In this document: in pieces, positions 37,272 through 49,019 of the stretch
Position numbering within the stretch: position 1 is the stretch's first letter
Layout of the letters: the number at the start of each line of letters is the position of its first letter
Assembly (NCBI GenBank): GCA_903813345.2
Contig: CAIIXF020000524.1
Span: forward strand, 1 to 63,000
Direction of reading: 5' to 3'
DNA from: Owenia fusiformis
Taxonomy: Eukaryota > Annelida > Polychaeta > Sabellida > Oweniidae
DNA length: 63,000 bases
Made by a program: the position numbers and the translations under genes
Notes under the pieces: model-generated
Told to the model about the DNA's origin: nothing
Seen by the model: only the letters and a program-made list of their open reading frames with translations
The model's database searches: none

Positions 37272-37916
37272 AAGTCTACACAGCGAAAAATGATAAAGTA
37301 TCCTGCCTGGATACTTTCGGGATATTATATAAATATGGAACACATCCTTAAGAATCTGCGATAAATATTCTAGGTATCACGATTTCGGAGATGCATGGAT
37401 ATTATTGAGAGACGGAACACAAATATCCAGAACTATCCGTAGTTCTGGATACTACTGATATATGTCTCGTTTATTCATGGATACTTAGGAATTCAACTGT
37501 TATATCATTCGGATACTCACAAATACGGCTGAACATTCAATTATATTTTAGGGATATTTTCGGATACTTTTGGAATAGTAATAAATACGGTCGGAATTTT
37601 ATACATACAGCAAGGATATTTTCGTTCTCATTGACTCAAAAACACGGATAGCTATTTGCATTTATAACATTTCCAAACATCTATGCAATTTCAAGCTGAT
37701 AATACATTGATATATTTCGAGCATTGATATGAGAGAAGCTCTCTTAGCACAAACAAAACACTAGGAAGTTTCATTATGTACAGTATTGACGACCTTTTCG
37801 CCTTTATATTTTAACTTTTTAAGATGCTTCGTAGTCTTGCTCAAAGACTGTATCCACCCCCCCCCCCCCCAACCGTCACCTTCACTCACTTTACCTGGCA
37901 ATTTACACTCTTAATA
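37272..37916. repeat. Cluster of GGATAYT motifs, then spacer
   Basis: 37,290-37,620 contains about ten copies of GGATACTTT, GGGATATT or GGATACT in both strands, starting just after CACAGCGAAAAATG at about 37,276. This resembles a subterminal repeat zone of a DNA transposon whose other end is not seen. 37,621-37,916 shows nothing except a C-tract at about 37,856. Confidence 0.45.
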
Positions 37917-38245
37917 GAATCTTAAGAGGTTCTGGACAAATCATTTGATTCTGGACTTGTCATATTTTTTTTCAACGAAATCACATCCAAGGGTTGACTT
38001 TTTATTAGCTATTTAGAGAGTGAGTCCTGCCTAGTATTAATTTCAATAAAAAAGTTAAAATAGAACCCTATTTGAGAGTCAATCTAATACTTACATTACA
38101 TTCATAAATAAAAGCAAATCCTGAAATATTTTTTAAGTTCATTTTTTATGAAATATTATCCAAGTATTTAGATGAAACGGTCTTATTTAAATACTAATCA
38201 TAACATGATGATATTTTTCATGTAACAATTTTTAGTGAAATTCAA

Positions 38246-38800
38246 TACTCCTATTCGCGATAAGAGTTCAGGTGGTAATTTACATAAATATCTCCCATGA
38301 TGCATCGCTTTGGAAGGGACAAATTTTCATTGGCCCGCCGAACGAGTCGATTACTCTGAACGTTTCTCAGCTTCTGATCTTCCATCAGCCCTCAAGCATA
38401 GTTATATAATCCAATCTATTCAATAATCAGAAAGATAATCGGAGATTCAAAGTAACATTATTTATATTTTTCGATCTTCGATGGCGTCTGAGCAATTTCT
38501 TGGATATCAGTGACGTCACTGGAATTGGACGGCATTTTCAACTACACATTTCTTCGGATTTGGGGATTATAGCTCAAAAAGCTTTGTCATATATCTTAAT
38601 TACATACATACCTATCGTTTGTGCAAATGAAACTCTACATAAATGTTTAATAAAGCCGCAGTGCGGCATTGAAAATAGCACCCCTGTGTAATCCAATGGG
38701 AAAGAACCCGGATGTAGACGAAGTTGTACCATACATGAGAGCTCTTCAAACGAGAGGTAGCTAAACTGAACGAAATTAAACGTTATCGCGTATTGGTATA
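38246..38800. mobile_element. TIR element inserted in L3 left TIR, 555 bp
   Basis: The other TIR copies read straight through here (AAATTCAATTGAAGGGTC), so 38,246-38,800 is an insertion. The ends are TACTCCTATTCGCGATAA and, inverted, TATACCAATACGCGATAA (4 mismatches in 18). TA-type ends suggest Tc1/mariner-like mobilisation. The 63-codon ORF inside is unrecognised. Confidence 0.7.
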
Positions 38801-39632
38801 TTAAAGGGTCAAGATAAAACGAGCTGATTTAGGTGAAAACCCTTAATTGATGATGTGTTTTCATAACTTCTTTCATAAAATTCCATCAAGGGGTGAACAT
38901 AAAATGATCGAATTTAAGTGATTTATGGATCACGAGAATATGTTTTCTTGGATATTTTCTATGAAATCCCATCCAATGGTCAAGGTAAAATTTTGATTTT
39001 GATTTGGTATATTTGATCACGTGTTCGAAAGATCCATATAAGGCCTATAGAACCATATAGGAATGTCATTTTGAATGTCACGTGATAGATCCATATATGG
39101 GTTTTAGAACCATTTCAGGAAAGATGAGGGGAAGCCCCTGACACTTGTTTCACGATTTTATCCGAACGTTGTTCGGATCATTTCGGTTTTTATGCACTTC
39201 ATCATTGTACCGAAGTTTGCCGATTTGATTCGTCGTATTTCGGAATCCTGGTGACAATTTTATACTCCACTTGGAGTATTTTTGATCTAGTTCTTAAGAC
39301 GAAATTTCCCGAACCTTGTTCGGATTAATCGGGATTTTCTGACCTACTTTATCTTCCGAGATTTCACGAGTTAACATTCGTCTCATTTCGGAATCCTGGT
39401 GACAATTTTATACTCCATTTGAGTATTTTTGATCTACTTCTTATGACGAATATTCCCGAACCTTGTTCGGATTAGTCCGGATTTTCTGACCTACTTTATC
39501 TACTGAGATTTAACGAGTTAACATTCGTCTCATTTTGGCATCCTGGTGACAATTTTATACTCCATTGGAGTATTTTTGATCTACTTTTTCTGGATTTTGC
39601 TCTACTTATTATAGTTTGACAACAAGCAAATC

Positions 39633-39722
39633 AAAAAATTCGACATGAATGGGTCTCGATCGACTAACCTACAGCGTGGAAGCAAGGCACGTAGCCCATG
39701 AGGCCAAAGTGCTACCAATATG
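39633..39722 (-). ncRNA. tRNA-like Pol III cassette in L3 left TIR
   Basis: Diverged copy of the cassette (B-box-like GATCGAGACCC kept; A-box-like part changed to TTGGCCTCATGGGCTACG). The T-tract is TTTTTTG. Confidence 0.4.
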
Positions 39723-40884
39723 AAAGAACAAAAGTATTATATATTTATACCGAGCGTCAATTCAAAATGATCTTCACTTTTGACTCCACGTAAATACAAC
39801 TCGTCAGTTGTATCCAGAATAGATGAACGCCTATGGCGCTAGTGAATAACCAAGCCCCAGGTCAGTGGTTCGTATCCCTCCGTGATATACTATTTTTGTT
39901 TTTTTAAGTACGACAGAAAGGAGCAAGGTGTAGGTTGCAAACAAGACGTTAGTTTGTTTCAAAACAGTTTGAAAACATTAACCTCTGATTATTAAAGGTT
40001 TTCCACTCCTGAAGGGCCTCTGGATCTATGAAATTAATTAATTTTTTAGATATATGTGATACATTTTCATACTTGAGCCTATAGAATCAACTAAATATTA
40101 CATTTTGGATTTCATTGATATTCTGTCATAGTTCTAAAATGTTTTTTTTCTGGAACATTATTTTTTCAACACTGATACAAATTTCCCTGAAATATCTACC
40201 GTTTCAAAATTCCCGGACATCTTTGGCCCTTTTGACCTAATTTTAAAATTCCCTGACATTTCCAGCACTTGGAAAATCAAATCAATTTCAATGAGCATTT
40301 GCAGGTGTGTACGAACCCTGGAAATATCCCAATGGCTCGCCCTATGAATCGCTAGCACAGATTGGTTTGATTAGTGTTTCAAAATGGTGGACAAAGTATT
40401 TGATTAGATACTTTACATATTGAGCTTCTTAAAGAGGCAACCAGGCCTGTACATAGACAATTCGAAATTGTTTACTTTTTCTGAGTTTTTAGGGCACCAT
40501 TTGGCTTAACATCTTCTTTTATACATTTTTTCTCAAAATGTATGGATAAACAATAAAATTTCAGCATTAAGCAGTGCACATTTAGTTCAAAGCTTCTATA
40601 AAGAGAGTCCAACTCATAGATTTTGAAGATCCGACTCGTTTCAAGAAGAATGGAGTGGGGGGAGTAGTCGATTTCTGCAAGAAAACACAACAAAATTGGA
40701 AGATTTATTTTTTCAAGACAAAATTTACAACTGAATTGCCAAATGAATAGGCGCAGTGCATGGTAAAATATGTATAGTCTTATAGTATTTTTTGAACTGA
40801 TACGCTTCTAAGATATGAGATCTATTATAAAAGGGGCATCATCTTCATCATCTTCATCAACGTGCAAAATCAATGAATTTCATC

Positions 40885-40958
40885 CTGCTTGCAGCGAGAA
40901 GACGGACCGGTTCGGGGCAATCTGCTTGCAGCGAGAAGACGGACCGGTTCGGGGCAAT
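40885..40958 (+). repeat. 37-bp unit in tandem, two copies
   Basis: CTGCTTGCAGCGAGAAGACG followed by GACCGGTTCGGGGCAAT, twice without a mismatch in a GC-rich island just after the L2/L3 shared segment ends. Confidence 0.9.
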
Positions 40959-41369
40959 AGCTGATGAAATTCTTTGTCACAAAGTTTGGCATTTTTTATA
41001 AAATTAAACGCACGTCATTGAAACTCACAAGATGTAAATAGCATGTCATTTACATCAAACCTTGATGGGGAAAAATAGATCTTATATGTTAGAAGTACTA
41101 AATAAAAGTTATCTCGAAAATGAGACAGTCGTTCTCGAGAGAAAAGAGCATAAATGCGCATTTAGAGAGTTTTGGTCCGTTTAAAAATCTGAAAAAAATT
41201 GGGGTACTTAAAAGCATCGGGAGGCATCATATATTTCAAATTAGACACGAGGAAGTCAATATTGAGCAAGTTATGGCTGTTTTAAATTCAAATAAAACCG
41301 TTAACCCGTACCGGTCCAGCTTTTGACCCGTACCGGTCAATTTTCGTTAGCTGCGTATATCAAGTGTGT
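40959..41369. other. No gene seen; ACCCGTACCGGTC pair
   Basis: Spacer within L3. CCCGTACCGGTC occurs twice (41,306 and 41,325). The 68-codon ORF at 41,120-41,326 is not recognised. Confidence 0.4.
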
Positions 41370-41561
41370 ATGTGGGGACCCTTGGTGATCCACTCGAACA
41401 TGTAGATTTCTAGTATTTGTAAAGATGTATGAAAGTTAAAATGTATACTTACCATGAACTCCTATCGTTGGATTAAAATAAGGAGTATGGTTTTAATCTT
41501 TAAAATTTGGTAAGTCGTGGTTATGCAACAATAGTATGTTCGAAATACCGCTGTGAAATGC

Positions 41562-41674
41562 CTGGGTCACATTTGCTGCGAGTATTTTGTTCAAAATTGA
41601 ATACATTTCTGAACACAATACTCAATTGGCCGGGCGCCGTAGAGAAAATTGGAGCAAATGTGACCAAGGCATAA
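41562..41674. repeat. Short MITE with TGCCTGGGTCACATTTGC ends
   Basis: About 19-bp TIRs, TGCCTGGGTCACATTTGCT and, inverted, TGCCTTGGTCACATTTGCT, around about 75 bp. Its counterpart is at 27,439-27,550; a related fragment lies near 16,253-16,308 inside the first CACTA-like element. Confidence 0.65.
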
Positions 41675-42088
41675 AACAATTGAATAATACACAACCGTAT
41701 CAGTTTCACATTTACTGCGGTCAAAAGCATTTACAAAAAAACAGTCAGAGTTGGCAATCATATAAAATGAAACCAATCCCGCTGTGATTCATAGAAATAA
41801 CCAATTTACTGCATTGAGTTCAATAATATAACCATGTTGATTTACATGAGTGTCCGATTCATTGTAGCACATTTAACTCTTGACTGTTCTCCAGAAAACA
41901 ATAAGCTGACATATATTATTTTTTTTACATTTTAATAAAACTGAAAAGATAATAAATGTTTTAATATAAGGTTGACGTACATGTAGTTATAAATTTTTTA
42001 AGCGTAAAATCAAAGCAGAACCATATAATATTTTTTTTTAAAATTACGCTGGAATTCCAACTGGATACAACTGACGAGTTGTATTTAA

Positions 42089-42761
42089 AGTAATATAGAA
42101 TGAATTTAAGGCAATTTTAGCAAAAAATATTTCATATCATCTGAAGAACACTGTCTTACCTTGATACTATGATATATTCAACCCATATAACTGAAGGATA
42201 TCGGAGATTTCTCATTTTGAAGTGGGTACATTGAATTTGATTTCACATCGTCCACTTCGAATTATGCGCACAAGTTGATGACGTCACCAAAGAATGTTTG
42301 TTTACATATTTTCTTGCATACAAAACTTGGGAGAAAATGTGACCTACTTTTGAAAAGAGTAATTTTCGTGTTCTGTACATAGTGATTACACAATGTTTTA
42401 TTAATTATGTGTTCCTGATATAATAGTTATTATTTTGCAAGAAATATATTAAGTGATTGCTTAGAAAACCGTCAGAAATAAGTGGAACCTAGAATATGAA
42501 CAAATTCTTCTAACCTCTCAATTGGAATAGCTCACAGGTCATAGCCTCGTTCTGATTATTAGTCACATGACCTTTGACTAGGGAATCCCAAACAATGAGC
42601 AAATGTGAGTAAATTTATTTCTGTTGATAACGCTAAATTGTGAAGTCAAAACACAACCAAGGTCAGTAAAAACGATGTTTATATGTATCAATGTGCTGTG
42701 GGATTCAGATTTTCTTATTCATATATAGGTTGAACTAATATTTCATCCGTTCCAAATTACT
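42089..42761. mobile_element. TTAA-inserting element (piggyBac/Kolobok-type MITE)
   Basis: TTAA flanks both ends (42,085-42,088 and 42,762-42,765). The ends are AGTAATATAGAA and, inverted, AGTAATTTGGAA. The matching L2 site (about 25,746-25,756) has a single TTAA with the same flanks, an empty site. The 673-bp interior is non-coding. TTAA specificity is known for piggyBac and Kolobok; the sequence does not decide between them. Confidence 0.8.
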
Positions 42762-42784
42762 TTAAGGTGGCTTAAAGTGCTGCT

Positions 42785-43510
42785 TATTTTTATCGTGAAG
42801 CCACTTAGTAAAATTACGATTTCTCTGCACCCTGGTGTTCAATCAACATCATTCGAGTATCTATGTGTTCCTTACACGTTTGGGCATCCGGTTATGACAA
42901 CGTCTACCCGCTGTTTGCACGCAGAATTGACGTAATTCATGACTTAAATCGGGAAGACAAAAAATATGTGATATTCTTTCCGAATTGTTTATAATAACTA
43001 TTTACAAAAATGTTCCCGAGACACAAATCCATGTAGGTAAGGTTTGTTTAAAGTCAAAAAGCCCCAATAAGACAGTACAAACCCAGATTAAACCCGGAAG
43101 AATGCAGATTTCATGTAATGATTTACGTTCATGTAAACAAGTAAAATACATATAATCCCCATATAAAACACTGGCCTACGTGGCATGTAATAACATGTTC
43201 AAATTGAAATATAGAAAATTTTCAACATAGCATTTGCTTCCGTGTTCTGTATGCCCCTCTACCTGCTTAAGAAGGCAATGCATTTTCAATCTCTAGGACA
43301 CTTTTGTAAATAGTTTTCACAAGCAATTTTGTTGTGAATCTCAAATTTTGTCTTCCCGATTTCGGTCATGAATTACGTCAATTTCGCGTGCAAACTTTGT
43401 GTAGACCTTGCTATTCCCGGACGCCCAAACGTGTCAGGAACACATAGATCTTGATTGGACACCAGGTTGCAGAGAAATCGTATTTTTACTGAGTGGCTTC
43501 ACGAAAAAAT
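42785..43510. repeat. Inverted repeat of about 230 bp with 260-bp spacer
   Basis: 42,790-43,030 faces 43,290-43,510 (blocks GTGAAGCCACT/AGTGGCTTCAC, TGACGTAATTCATGA/TCATGAATTACGTCA, CGGGAAGACAAAA/TTTTGTCTTCCCG). Only the 42.8-43.0 kb arm has an L2 counterpart (25.49-25.74 kb). The second arm seems to be an inverted duplication that joined the right TIR of L3 and removed its inner end. Confidence 0.7.
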
Positions 43511-43600
43511 AAAAAGGCTATACGCCTGTTAAGTGGAGTCAAAAGTGAAGACCATTTTGAATTGACGCTCGGTATAAATATATAATACTTTTGTTCTTTC

Positions 43601-43689
43601 ATATCGGAAGCACGTTGGCCTCATGGGTTACGTGCCTAGCTTCCATGCTCTAAGTTAGTAAATCGAGACCCGTTCATGTTGAATTTTTT
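43601..43689 (+). ncRNA. tRNA-like Pol III cassette in L3 right TIR
   Basis: Diverged copy: TTGGCCTCATGGGTTACG, then AATCGAGACCCG and a TTTTTT tract, facing the outer end of L3. Confidence 0.4.
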
Positions 43690-44116
43690 GATTTGTTTGT
43701 TCTAAAATATAATAAGTAGATCAAAATCGAGAAAAAGTAGATCAAAAATACTCCAATGGAGTATAAAATTGTCACCAGGATTCCGAAATGAGACGAATGT
43801 TAACTCGTTAAATCTCGGTAGATAAAGAAGTAGATCAGAAAATCCGGATTAATCCGAACAAAGTTCGGGAATTTTCGTCATAAGAAGTAGATCAAAAATA
43901 CCCCAAGTGGAGTATAAAATTGTCACTAGGATTCCGAAATACGACGAATCAAATCGGCAAACTTCGGTAGAATAATGAAGTGCATAAAACCGAAATGATC
44001 CGAACAACGTTCGGATAAAATCGTAAAACAGGTGTCAGGGGCTTCCCCTCATCTTTCCCGACATGGTTCTAGAAGCCTTATATGGATTTATCACGTGACA
44101 TTCAAAAGGACGTATA

Positions 44117-45765
44117 CTTACCAGCTCGCCTCTTCCGGAAGTTATGATACGTTATGGTGTAACTACGGTAATTAATTTTAAAATATTGAAAAAATCACAA
44201 AATACAAGTTCTGAGGTATATATCGCCATTCTTAAGCGAATTAGCCCATACTATGACTATATATTCGCACCCCCATATACATATATATATAAACTTCATC
44301 TTCACAATAAATTGAGCTTCTTTCAAATTTCCATTTTTTGAGATAAGTGCCATTTTCTTACAATTCAAGCCGTAAAAATAGTTGGAAAGTGCTTCCCAGT
44401 TGAGGTTAATGGCTTTTATACTTACATTAATGTATGGAGCACTTAAAATGTACTTAGAATTGTATAAATAGCTCTATTCTGTGAGATTTATTTTTGTTTT
44501 TATTTTTACATTTTTCTCACCTCATAATTGAAGAGCTCCGCTGTTGATTTACATTCAGTTACACGTATTTCCTTGAAAATTCGCCATGATTGGAACAAAT
44601 GATAGTTGGTTTATGTTTTATTCATTTAGTTTGTATTTGAATCTAGCTACTTAAACACAAAACATGTCTTCGTGTTATGCTAAAGAGCAAAGATCGCGAA
44701 TTCTAGGTGAAGCCAATTATTTTGCACAAGTCATATCCTGATTGCATCATAGTTACTTTGTACTAGTCACATCCTGATTGCATCAGCCAATTCACGTGAT
44801 TTACAGTACACATGGTTTCAATATACATGTTATACTACTTCCGGGTAGGGTAGTGTTTTTTATACTTTAAAAACGAAGCCATTTCGATCAGTTTTTATAA
44901 TCTTTGGTAGAACTGAGAGGTATTACAATACATATTTAAATTAATACACATGAGTGTATTTGATGAACTCTCAAAAAATAAAACCCACAATAATATATTT
45001 TTTATTCACAATTTCATGTCATTGTTTCTAACAAGTCGCCTTTTTCTCTCTTTTCTTTATTTTTGTCAACAGTCAAAATCGGAATTTAAAACTTGGTTTC
45101 TTTACAAGCTCTGCTTCTGTAAATACTAAATAACATGAAAAATGTTAAACCTTACATCCTACACTTATTTGATATGAAATAGGCGATCATTGATATCATT
45201 TTTGTGCTGTTAAGTGTGGATCTTTTAATTTTTTAGTCAAACTTGATCGCTGATCTCTGTCGATGTGACGTCACGCATTAAGTATGCACGCATGGGCAGT
45301 ACAATACATAAGGCAATATGGCGTCTTATGCCTATACATGAGCCAGAATGGAGGTCTGCAAGTTGAAATGAATATGTTTGTTTATGCATCAATCGATCAC
45401 ACATATAATCAAGACAATCTTTCAAATCATATACTTAACATTGTAATGGATTTATTTATTTTGTGAGCTAACGTTCCCTTTAATTTTCATTGGTGAAGCA
45501 ATGATTTTACCTAAAATGAGTCCCTGTCTTTGCATAGTGATATTTAAAAATCGAGAAGCAAAACCTATGTTGAATATACTGTGTATTGATGAAGTTTATA
45601 TAGCCTAGGGGAACTCAAAAATATTGTTATTATATCGGCAAATTCGCTCGAAAATGGTTGTACACCCTAGAAATTGAATGTTGTTGATTTTTTCAATATT
45701 TTAAAATTAATTACCGTAGTTACACCATAACGTATCATAACTTCCGGTAGAGGCGAGCTGGTGAG
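44117..45765. mobile_element. TA-flanked TIR element in L3 right TIR, 1.65 kb
   Basis: TIRs of about 85 bp, nearly identical, start CTTACCAGCTCGCCTC and CTCACCAGCTCGCCTC and continue through CGGAAGTTATGATACGTTAT. TA lies directly outside both (44,115-44,116 and 45,766-45,767). About 70 bp of the host TIR is missing around it and 45,768-45,962 is extra, so the site was rearranged. No transposase was recognised in about 1.5 kb of interior, which is AT-rich with short ORFs. Confidence 0.75.
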
Positions 45766-46508
45766 TAATTTCTATTATTTTGACAGTTCAATTTTACATG
45801 TCTTTAGTATTGTGCACATGCTCTATGTGGACAAAATTCAGCTTATAGTGTTACACCATTTAGTGTCTTCTACCTTTTAGGAACCATGTAAGGGTCCCAT
45901 TCATTAGATAACTCTTTTATTTCTAACTAAACTTCTTGCCTTTTATCATGCTTAACAGAGTGTAATATCAAACTTTTACCTTGACCATTGGATGGGATTT
46001 CATAAAAAATATCCAAGAAAACATATCCTCGTGATCCTTAAATAACTTAAATTCGATCATTTTATCTTCACCCCTTGATGGAATTTTATAAAAGAAGTCA
46101 TGAAAACACATCATTATGTAAGGGTTTTCACCTAAATTAGCTCGTTTATCTTGACCCTTCAATTGAATTTCATGGAAAAATATTTTACGAAAAAATAGCA
46201 TCATTTTATGATTTGTATTTGAATAAGACCGTTTCATCTAAATACTTGGATAATATTTCATTGAAAATGCACTTAGAAAATATTGGATTGGATTTACAGG
46301 ATTTGCCCTAATTTATCAATGTAATGTAAGTTTTAGATTAACTCTCAATTGGGGTTCTATTTTTACTTTTTTGAAATTAATACTTCTCAGGACTCGCTCT
46401 CTAAATACACGTAGCTTATAAAAATTCAACCCTTGGATGTGATTTCGTTGGGAAAAAAATATGTCAAGTCCAGAATCAAATGATTTGTCCAGAACCTCTT
46501 AAGATCCT

Positions 46509-47103
46509 GTTTCTTGTAACCATTGATTTTATGCTAGTGCTGCCACCTTCCTAAACGGATCCGGAAATCATGAATTATTAATGAGGTTGGAACTATTTGA
46601 TATATCAATACACCAGACATGCTTTCTTGTAGTCAGTTTTAGTTAGTAATACGTTTTATTTTATGCTTTTAAACCTTTGTTAGAGAAGGATTTAAGTTTA
46701 GAAAAGTATTTCGATACACAACAAGATAAAATCATGGACATATAAGTGCAAGTATGAGGAATTGGTTTCTTGCCAGTGAAGAGGCAATTTTGCACACGCT
46801 ACTGTTTACTAACATAGCCATGTGCTGCTCTAAGAACAATAATCTGATTGGCTGATCAAAAGCTGTTAAGATATAACCATCTAGCATGAATAATTCATAT
46901 CAGTGTCAACTTACTGGTAGTTACAAGACCCTAGAGAGAAGGATAACGGGGGGAGTACAGGGTCTTTTAAGCAAGACTAGATGCTTCGAAGTTGATTCCA
47001 GTCCAAAATAACGTTTTAAGCTGTGGCGATTTTTCTACTCGAGTCGTTTTTAACTTTAATACACCTTCCGTGCTTAGAAGCAAATTTTTCATCATAGAAC
47101 GGC
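46509..47103. other. No gene seen
   Basis: Spacer between L3 and the next transposon. Confidence 0.4.
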
Positions 47104-47108
47104 TTATT

Positions 47109-49019
47109 CACTGTATGTACAGTGATCGTCTACTATTAAAAGTGCGTGATCAAAGACTCGACAAGATGCGCAAAATTCAAATATTTTGTAACGGTTATTT
47201 TTAAAAGATGTATTTGTGTTTATATTACAGACTACTGGTGATTCAATTAGGTTTTGTAGGCACACCCATATGCTTTGAGAAATATATATCAGTTTGACCA
47301 TTTTTCGTAAATGTTATTGATTTTACGATTTAAAGATATAAATGCGATTTGATATGTGTTATTTTATTTAAAAAGCTTTAAAAATATCAAAAACAATAGA
47401 ACATTTTAACTCTTTAATTTTAAATACTTAGGTAGGATCTTGGGCTTCCATTTAGGCAAGATGAAATTCACGTTTCCTCTTAAATAACATGGAATAAATA
47501 TTCTAATACAGAAACGAATGAATCAGCCTATAGCGTGAGTTTCAGCAAACCATGCGCCCTTTTCATATAATGCTTTTCAAGAGAAGAAAATGGGGTTTCT
47601 CGCAAAATATATGTCCAAAATAAACATGTACATCACCGTTCATTGATTCAATCAATTAAATGGTCACTGTGTGTGCGTACAATTTGTTTCTGCCTAGGTT
47701 TGAATACATTACCATTAAATAATATGTACATTGTAGAACCTGCTAAGTGAAACACTTCTTGAAGCGTAACACCTTAGAAGTGGAACAATTTTCAAAGTCC
47801 CATTTCAGTCCACTTACTTTACCCTCTGATTCCAAGGAACGAGAACTTTACACCTTGGCATCCAAGATGATTGTCAAATTGTAGTAATGCGATAATTGAA
47901 TAAATTATAAATGAAAATGCATGTCACTGTATCGCCTATTGTCATGATCGATTGTGCCTGTTATGGACATTGGGTTTCATAATAAACTTATAAAATATAA
48001 AATCTGTATTGAACATTATCGAGGTGGCTAACTTGGGTCATATATAAATGACAGGTATAAGGGAAAGCTTCTCTAAAGATCAATATTCAGTTGATTTATT
48101 GATCAATTTTCACCTAAGGTCTATAGGTGATTAGCTTGAGAATTTTAGAATTGTATGTAATCGAATGCAAAATAAACGCCAAATGGGCGTTTTTAGAGAA
48201 ACTCTGCAAAGTGTGAAATAAAATACCATGTGCTCATATCTCTAATGATGGTAATTTTATTTTGTAGCAGTTGAAACAGAGATTATGGATGATTTCATTC
48301 GATATTGTCAATCACTGAAATTGTCATAAATTCATCACTTTCTACAAGTATGTGTTTATTTATTGATTTCACTCCATTTGGTATTATTCCAGAGAAATTT
48401 CTTGTTATCATTCTAAATTTGCCTCTATTCTCAATAACCTTTCTCATCTTCATGTCTTTTCTTCATGATGTTCTACAAGGTGGTTTATAATGATTTGAAA
48501 TGTAGGAGTTCGAAATGAAAGACAGTAAGATCATGTAAACCCAACTACTCTAAAATGCAAAGAACATATCATTAGAATCCACATGATAAAATCACTCACT
48601 TGGCTGATCATAAATTGTTTTCATAAGATCCGTTTTACTTGAAACTGAAGGGGAGTTGGAACGTCTGATATGCATGTAGTGTGAAGTATTATGTACATTA
48701 ACCATAGGCATGTCAGTTTAGTGGTTTTGGTAATCTTAAAACAGAAAATTTTACATTTTCTTTCGGCGGGTTTTTTATTTTGCTTCATTTATCAACTCAG
48801 TTCAGGTAATTCGGTTGAGCCATCCACTGAATCCTGTTGCCAAATGAATCTTTAGTCTCTTGCACAGCATATGGAATACCATATGTAGGTAAAATGACAT
48901 TAAGGTGGTTAAGAGAAGAGAAAAAATCACACCTTTCCTCCGACATTTCGAATTTTGCGCATCTTGTCGAGTCTTTGATCACGCACTTTTAATAGAAGGC
49001 GACCACTGTACATACAGTG
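47109..49019. mobile_element. Transib-like element with CACTGTA ends, 1.9 kb
   Basis: Both ends read inward CACTGTATGTACAGTG, itself a palindrome, and continue as an inverted repeat of about 75 bp (AAAGTGCGTGATCAAAGACT and CGACAAGATGCGCAAAATTC). TTATT, 5 bp, flanks both ends (47,104-47,108 and 49,020-49,024). CAC-type heptamers and 5-bp duplications are known for Transib and RAG-like transposons. The interior lacks any recognised transposase core, so the copy is non-autonomous or gutted. Confidence 0.75.
48797..48982 (-). CDS. Short ORF next to the right TIR of the CACTGTA element
   Basis: Open from 48,982; an ATGTCGGAGG start at 48,946 is more plausible (MSEERCDFFSSLNHLNVI and onward, ending IQWMAQPNYLN). 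It begins just inside the TIR, where a transposase first exon could lie. No family is recognised and no splice donor stands out. Confidence 0.2.
   Translation of the reverse strand: MIKDSTRCAKFEMSEERCDFFSSLNHLNVILPTYGIPYAVQETKDSFGNRIQWMAQPNYLN

Larger units (their letters stand above)
37917..46508. mobile_element. Long-TIR element copy L3 (with nested insertions)
   Basis: The left TIR is 37,917 to about 39,846 and the right TIR 43,520-46,508, each interrupted by another element. The interior 39,847-43,519 is collinear, inverted, with L2. The left TIR holds an extra tandem unit of about 150 bp (39,245-39,395 and 39,396-39,545: CCTGGTGACAATTTTATACT through ACATTCGTCTCATTT). After removal of the nested elements the copy is about 5.7 kb. 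No encoded transposase was recognised. Confidence 0.8.

Noticed and set aside
45968-46237. 89-residue minus-strand ORF
   Set aside because: Lies fully within the L3 right TIR, and the matching frame in other TIR copies is interrupted.
47109-47125. V(D)J recombination signal
   Set aside because: The heptamer is RSS-like, but there is no spacer-nonamer arrangement and both ends form a transposon with a 5-bp duplication.
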